From assembly GCA_965649825.1 (NCBI GenBank), contig OZ287698.1, forward strand, positions 434,001-498,000: a stretch of 64,000 nucleotides of DNA, in the 5' to 3' direction. Position numbers and translations under genes: made by a program. Shown piece after piece: positions 57,275-64,000 of the stretch (the first letter of the stretch is position 1; every line of letters begins with the position of its first letter). The DNA is from Penicillus capitatus. Taxonomy: Eukaryota; Chlorophyta. The notes beneath the pieces are model-generated. The model ran no database searches and was not told where the DNA came from. It saw only the letters and a program-made list of their open reading frames with translations.

Positions 57275-57972
57275 ATGGCTGAATCGTGGGACGACCGAAC
57301 GCGTGAAACCGTCAAGAAAATTCCGCTGCTGTCCGTAAGAACACACGATGTCTCACTCCATGTATCTCTCACACCTTTAGCGCTTCATAGGAGACCGGCG
57401 GGCCACGAGATAAAGAAGCATGGGGTCTACGGCTCAAACAGGTACGGACAAGCCGACCACGTGGTCTCACTCTTTGTGAATTCAGGAACTGTCAACGTTG
57501 ATTCAGTATGTCAACATGAACAAAGAGAGTGATACGGACTGGTTTACCATCAGTCCAAGCAAAGACGGCACCCATTGGTCGGGAAAATGCTGGTGAGGCA
57601 AATCGGCCGATTCCGACAGTTTTGTATGGAGAGGGTGAAGGTATGTACATGAGCTCATTCGATATGAATTCGAGTTTCAGTTCGATATCCCTGCCACTTA
57701 TCCCCTCGTCTCGCCGGAAATCGAGATCCCTGAACTCGAAGGGAAGACGGCCAAAATGTACCGTGGAGGAAAGATCTGTCTGACAATTCATTTCAAACCG
57801 CTCTGGACGAAGAATGCGTAAGACATGGGTGGATGTTGGCTCCAATAGAGTTAGGTGCATGCACAGGCCTAAGTTTGGCATCGCACATGCGTTGTGCTTG
57901 GGACTGGCGCCGTGGCTGGCTGCCGAAGTACCGTACATGGTAGAACTGGGCGTCATTACTCCCAAAACATAA
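57275..57972 (+). CDS. UFC1: UFM1-conjugating enzyme UFC1
   Basis: E2 enzyme of the ufmylation pathway (ER and ribosome quality control). The ATG at 57275 opens [19 protein letters not shown]; introns of about 46-56 nt separate [57 protein letters not shown], and [19 protein letters not shown] followed by [12 protein letters not shown], where the cysteine of ICLT is the catalytic residue. The end [18 protein letters not shown] matches the family C-terminus. About 160 residues, the usual size. Confidence 0.94.
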
Positions 57973-58039
57973 AAAGCGTCGTACGGTGGCCGTGTCTGTG
58001 AAAAAGGTGTCGCGTTTCTGATCGTCTGTGCGACGCGTC

Positions 58040-59623
<1,584 letters not shown>

Positions 59624-59690
59624 GGCGATATATCCTCTAATCAAAATGCATGCATCGTCCATTCTTTGCATTTTGACGAGCTTTTTGTGA

Positions 59691-60092
59691 ATGTTTGGCT
59701 TCGGACGACGCAGTAACGAATCTGCAGCGCTGCGCAAGAATCGAGAAGCTTGTTACAAGGTTCAGCTTCCTCGGCGGAATTGTCGATGCACGATGTCGCT
59801 GTAGGCAAGAGACGTTTACTATAACTGCGTCGACGCACAGGGGACGACAACGGACGGCAGTATTCCTGGACCGTGCAAAAAACTCCGACGTGATTTCGAA
59901 GCGGCCTGCAAGGCGACTTGGGTTGTTTCTGTGTGTATGCTTGACGCGATAGGCGAAAGCGTCTGCCTTTAGGTGCAGCACTTTGACAAATTGCGTGAGC
60001 GCGATTCTCGCGTCGCCAAGGAATTGCGTCGTGTGATCGACGCCACAGCTACCAGCGCAAAAGGAGCGACGGCGGGAAAACCGCAACGTTGA
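59691..60092 (+). CDS. COA6: Cytochrome c oxidase assembly factor 6
   Basis: Small CHCH-type copper-handling factor of the mitochondrial intermembrane space. The ATG at 59691 gives MFGFGRRSNESAALRKN; a 46-nt intron leads to ARDVYYNCVDAQG (first C..C pair ACYKARDVYYNC), then PCKKLRRDFEAACKATW (second pair) and, after a 51-nt intron, VQHFDKLRERD. This is the COA6 twin-cysteine layout. The TGA ends at 60092, only 3 bp before the next ATG on the same strand. The opposite strand is open but carries no domain. Confidence 0.88.
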
Positions 60093-60095
60093 CCC

Positions 60096-60791
60096 ATGGG
60101 TCGAGAACGATATAGTCGTCGAAGGGATTCGTCTGAAGAATACGAGGAACGCCGACGACGCCGACGGGCAAAGGAACGTCACGTTTCCGATCGTTCACCC
60201 GAACGAGAGAAGCGACAGCGACGTCGACGCGATGAAGATAAGAGAGAAAAAGACAGACGATCAAGACGGTCGCGATCGCGATCCAGATCGCGTTCGAGAG
60301 TGAGAATGGAGGATGGATGACAAAAAGCACGAGGTGCTTGGTGTAGGAACGACATCGTAAGAAACGCAGCACGAGTCCAGGAACGCGCCATGATGTGTCA
60401 AAAGACAAACGACAGAAACAGGAGAAGAACGGGGGAGCGGCAGCAGCGGAGAGCGGAAAAATCGACTTCTCAGCGGACATCACGCCCGAAGACGTGCAGC
60501 TCATGCAAGCAATGGGCATTCCTTTCGTAATAACGCTCATCGCCGCAGGCGTCTGTCTGTGTTCGAGCTGTTGGACCTTTAGGGTTTTCAGTCGACACAA
60601 GGGACGCATGTGGGAGACGACGAGGCGAATACCGGGGCAATTCGGACGAAGAGTTTACGACAGGCGCGACAGTATATGAATCGAAAAGTGTGACAAGTGT
60701 GATACGTATTGCGCTGCAATGTATGGTTTAGGGAGGATTCAACCGTCCGTTGCCTCCAGAGCGAACGGGACAGAAGGTCGTTCGAGATTGA
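60096..60791 (+). CDS. SNRNP27: U4/U6.U5 tri-snRNP 27 kDa protein
   Basis: Spliceosomal RS protein. The ATG at 60096 gives an Arg/Ser/Glu-rich region of about 70 residues (RRSRSRSRSRSR); an intron of about 63 nt leads to a lysine-rich linker and ITPEDVQLMQAMGIPF. The next intron (56 nt) leads to GFQSTQGTHVGDDEANTGAI and ARQYMNRK. The intron 60688-60731 then gives GGFNRPLPPERTGQ. G-F-x-[ST]T-G and QYMNRKGGFNRPL are diagnostic of the family. The stop at 60791 is 17 bp before the next start. Confidence 0.92.
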
Positions 60792-60808
60792 ATCATCGGA
60801 TTGTAAGA

Positions 60809-63581
60809 ATGGAAGGTTTACTTCTTGCCACTTGCGGTGTCAACGTCGCCCATCGACTCGACGCGACGGAGATCCCTGCGGGTCTGCGCGATATCGCGAC
60901 GGCGATACGAGACGGAAGATTGGACGTGGTCCTGACGAACGAACGTTACGAGAAGCTGATCGATCCGCAGACAACGGTCCAGGAGAGACGTCGAGAGACG
61001 GAGAGGCTGTTGGGGAGATGCGTCGACGAGAACGATGTTCACGAAGCTCTCGCTCTGATGAGTATCGGAGTGGCGTCCCTTCTCCTTTATGTACAGCACA
61101 ACGTGACTGGGTAATTACACGATGTAAGAATGCCCGCCTAATGTTGAGCGTTGCAGTCCGGATGTGTCGCTGGATGATGAGGGGGCCGATGCGTGTTCAG
61201 CTTTGGCCATGGACGGTGAAGATTTTGCAGCAAAGACAGTTCGGCCAGATCGACTGCTGCTCGCACGGCTCTTACTGGTCGAGCCCCTGAGACTGGAGCA
61301 TTGCGAACCCGCAACGATGACATGGCAGATTGGTGGTATGACTCTGGAAGTGGCCGAATCTGCCACAGATGCGCGATCGTTTATTAGCTCAACAATGCCG
61401 AGCTGGTTGTGGTGGGCTGCACGCGCCGTTGCCGTCCACCAACGATTCTTGAAGCATCACTCGGCAACGCTGAGAAAAGAGTGTGCGGCACTGTTGGGTT
61501 TGCTAGAGAAGCATGTTTTAGACCACGACGACGATTGGAGTGCAGCATCGCGTGTGCAGCTTTGTTTAGAAATGGCTCAGTGGGAACTTATCTATCGTCG
61601 CATTCCGTCAGCGGAGAACTGGATCGACAAGGCAGAAAACCTGCTTCGTACGATCGAATCGCCATCCTGCCTTCTTGGCAAGACTGTGCAGTCTGGTAGA
61701 GGTGAAGATCGAACTCTCTGGAGCCATGGGCAAGAGAACGGTCCATCAGAAGGATGCCAAAGCGCAGTTGATTGCTAAGATCCACCGTTCTGGCGAGGTC
61801 ATCATCTGCATTTATACCTCTCCTCAGAGCCACGAACCGTGTTTTCAGGCTCCCGTCGAAGCGACGCTGGAAGGAAGCTGCGAGGGGACGTCGTTGGATG
61901 CTGCCGTCATGGAGGACGACATCTTGATGAAACCTGTATGGGATGGAGAGGTGTCGACGCCGCATCTCTCCCCTCTTGAACAGTGCCTGGCTTTGGCTCG
62001 GTCGGATGTGCTGGAACTCGGTACGGCGAAGGACCCTCTGCAGTCGTGGGAAATGGAACCCTTTGCTCAGCTCATCCTATGTCAATCCCCCTCTACCTTT
62101 GCCATCCAAGTACACCACTCTTGTTTTCTATCTGCATAAGAACACAACGGATATCCGTTCTAGATCAAGGCGCGCTTGATGCGAGTGCTGCACGAACGCG
62201 AACGGGGCAGGACGCGAGAGAGGTCGTTACTGATGTTGGAGAAGCTCGTGGACAGTGTTCGCGGAGACGACATCGCGACAGACCGTCTGGCGTTTGTGTT
62301 CTGTGTTCGGATGCCGGGTATATTGCAACTCAGGAAGCAACTGGCAGGGCATTACGTTTCCTTTGGCATCGTCGCCTCTGCTCTCAGCATCTATGAAGAG
62401 TTAGAGATGTGGGAAGAGCTTGTGTTCTGCTATCGTCTGCTCGAGAAGAAAGCCATTGCAGATGAAATCGTCACGTGTCGCCTGGAATCGGATCCACAGA
62501 ATCCCAGTCTCCTGTGTACCTTGGCCGATCTGAGATCCGATCCAGATCTGCACGTAAAGGCGTGGACAGCATCAGAGCAATCCTACCCGCGTGCCCAACG
62601 CTCGTTAGCACGGCTGGCGATGGAGAGGAAAGACTACAAAGCAGCATCGTCATCTTTCGAGCTCGCACTCAACATCAACAGCCTGCATCCCGATGCCTGG
62701 TTCTCTTTAGGATACTGTTATCTGAAGTTGGATGACGATGCTAGTGCGCTGAGAGTAGGCCGCCATTTCTTGCCTCGCAATCATGGCGTTACATGTACAG
62801 GCATTTACGTGGTGTGCCCAGCTCGAGCCAGAGAATGGCGAGGCGTGGAATAACTTGGCCGCTCTGTGGATGCGGCAAGAGAAACCTGAACGGGCCCTTT
62901 GGGCACTAAAAGAAGCTGTCAAATTCATGCACCGCAGCTGGGAGACATGGGAGAACTATGCCAAAGTGTGACCACGTCTGTTCTCTTCTCACTCTTATGC
63001 CGCATACTTAGGCAAGTCAAGAGTGTGGTGAATATGCTATGGCGATTCGTGGAATGACCAAGGTCTTCGAAATGAGCGACGGACAGCGACTGCAGGCGGA
63101 TCTCCTTACCTCGCTGATCGACGCCGTCCTGGATCTCCCTCAGCATTCCAGTCCACCAACAGCAGACACAGGCAAAGTGCTCAAACAGCTGGAAGCTTTT
63201 CTGCAGCGGGCGTCAAACGGATCTGGATGGCGATTTGAATTCTGGCTGCCCTTTGCTCGACTGCATGACCATCTCGATCAGCCATCTCTCGCCAAAGACT
63301 GCCTCACCAAGTGCTTTCGACATCTACAAGGCGCTGCCTGGAAATCCGATCCCTCTCAATTCGCCCTGCTCGTTCAGGTGATGACTGCCTTAATCGAGCA
63401 CACACAGGCTGAGGCATCCCAAAGAGACCTCGCTTCTCTTGCATTACAACTCAGAGGCATCGTCAAACAGGCAGAGCGGAACTACAGCGATACCGAAGAC
63501 ATGCATCAACTCCAGTCCCTTCAGTCTCGCCTCCTCCAGTTGACCAGAAAAGAAGGCCTTTCGGATTCTACAGCCCCTTAG
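60809..63581 (+). CDS. TTC27: Tetratricopeptide repeat protein 27
   Basis: Conserved TPR protein implicated in Pol II/chaperone assembly. The ATG at 60809 gives MEGLLLATCGVNVAHRLD; five or six short introns follow. The family motif LSGAMGKRTVHQKDAKAQL is at about residue 285 and EPFAQLILCQSPSTF further on. TPR units: AQRSLARLAMERKDYKAAS, LHPDAWFSLGYCYLKLDD, ENGEAWNNLAALWMRQEK, SWETWENYAK, ASQECGEYAMAIRGMTKVF. The intron 62966-63011 begins GTGTGACC and contains TCTCACTC. The 3' end overlaps the convergent LSM2 gene by 14 bp. Confidence 0.9.
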
Positions 63582-63849
63582 CCTCGCGCCGTGTGGCATC
63601 GTGCAGCAGCTCTTCGTCCACTTCTTCGGGCGAGAGATGCACGTAACGGATGACAGACCCACGGACAAAGCAGTTGTGTACAGATTTCATATGGGGATGC
63701 TTCTCTTCGTTCACGATACGAATGTTACTCAGTTTCACGTTAAGGAACTGATCCACCGAGACGAGGTTCCCCGTAATCGCGAGGTCGTTCTTCAGTTCAA
63801 CGGTGACCTCTTTTCCCACAAGGGTCTTGAAGAGACTAGGAAACAGCAT
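63568..63849 (-). CDS. LSM2: U6 snRNA-associated Sm-like protein LSm2
   Basis: Member of the LSm2-8 (U6 snRNA) and LSm1-7 (mRNA decay) rings. The ATG at 63849 opens MLFPSLFKTLVGKEVTVELK; Sm1 motif NDLAITGNLVSVDQFLNVKL, Sm2 motif NCFVRGSVIRYVHL, then the LSm2-specific end LLHDATRREAKGL. 93 residues, intronless as read. The frame extends upstream (MFVRWYIRSLE) but the family start is at 63849. The last 14 bases overlap the end of TTC27 on the other strand. Confidence 0.95.
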   Translation of the reverse strand: MLFPSLFKTLVGKEVTVELKNDLAITGNLVSVDQFLNVKLSNIRIVNEEKHPHMKSVHNCFVRGSVIRYVHLSPEEVDEELLHDATRREAKGL

Positions 63850-63906
63850 TTCTAGCGAACGAATGTACCAGCGAACGAACATACGCGTGCGGATTGCGAA
63901 GTGGTT

Positions 63907-64000
63907 ATGCCTCTTGAAGAGGACGCCGCCCTGCCTTTGCTGCACCCTTCACAGACCAGAGCCTGTCTATCGTGGAAGACGCTACATGAAGCTTATTGGA
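63907..64000 (+). CDS. Start of a gene running off the window, unidentified
   Basis: An ATG at 63907 begins MPLEEDAALPLLHPSQTR and stays open to the last base (31 codons). It is placed 57 bp from the divergent LSM2 start, in keeping with the other divergent pairs here. Too short to identify. Confidence 0.35.
   Translation, partial: MPLEEDAALPLLHPSQTRACLSWKTLHEAYW

Noticed and set aside
59637-60182. Minus-strand open frame of 181 codons
   Set aside because: Antisense to COA6, whose twin cysteine motifs and splice sites are clear.

Overview
This is nuclear DNA of a compact-genome photosynthetic eukaryote, probably a unicellular alga. Almost every recognisable gene is cut by short GT-AG introns, mostly 38-65 nt. 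The genes are eukaryote-specific: TAF1, LSm2, SNRNP27, UFC1, prefoldin 5, PSMD9, Nup58, ABCF2 and TTC27. A plastid is indicated by a cytochrome c6 gene with a lumen-type presequence (40.9 kb) and a Deg1-like HtrA protease with a long targeting region (58-59.6 kb). The gene density and tiny introns would fit a cyanidiophyte-like red alga, but that is inference; no rRNA, tRNA or plastid sequence is present to settle it.

Layout. 0-12 kb: a lysine-type methyltransferase cut by the window start, a filamin/von Willebrand A protein, an FG nucleoporin, a TDA3-like FAD oxidoreductase and weak small genes. 13-23 kb: the accessory region, a NACHT-HEAT (NLR-like STAND ATPase) gene on the minus strand, broken by a recent Ty3/gypsy retrotransposon (14100-18653) with identical 156-bp LTRs. 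It also carries a one-base frameshift and apparent in-frame stops. 23-29 kb: two unrecognised genes, an EamA-type transporter and a tentative zinc-ribbon gene. 29.5-40.9 kb: PFDN5, mitochondrial NAD(P) transhydrogenase, PSMD9, a plant-type CCCH protein, ABCF2 and beta-ureidopropionase. 40.9-53.7 kb: cytochrome c6, a TEX47/BLUF-like protein, an F-box/LRR protein, a NIPA transporter, TAF1 and a TBC Rab-GAP. 54.6-64 kb: a very dense block of eleven genes (WW protein, uS17m, LYR protein, UQCRB, UFC1, Deg protease, COA6, SNRNP27, TTC27, LSm2, one partial), separated by 3-190 bp or overlapping at their ends.

Themes. (1) Extreme compaction: stop codons that overlap between convergent genes, tandem genes 3 and 17 bp apart, divergent start codons 41-70 bp apart. 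(2) Splicing oddities: several GC-AG introns, and many short introns carrying GTGTGA/TCACAC words that can pair with each other. (3) Four nuclear genes for mitochondrial translation or respiration lie within 5 kb. (4) The NACHT-HEAT locus is the best candidate for an unusual system: an NLR-architecture gene in an alga with near-identical 111-bp repeats, seemingly caught in decay. Exon boundaries here were read by eye from splice sites and conserved protein sequence; gene ends are firmer than individual introns.
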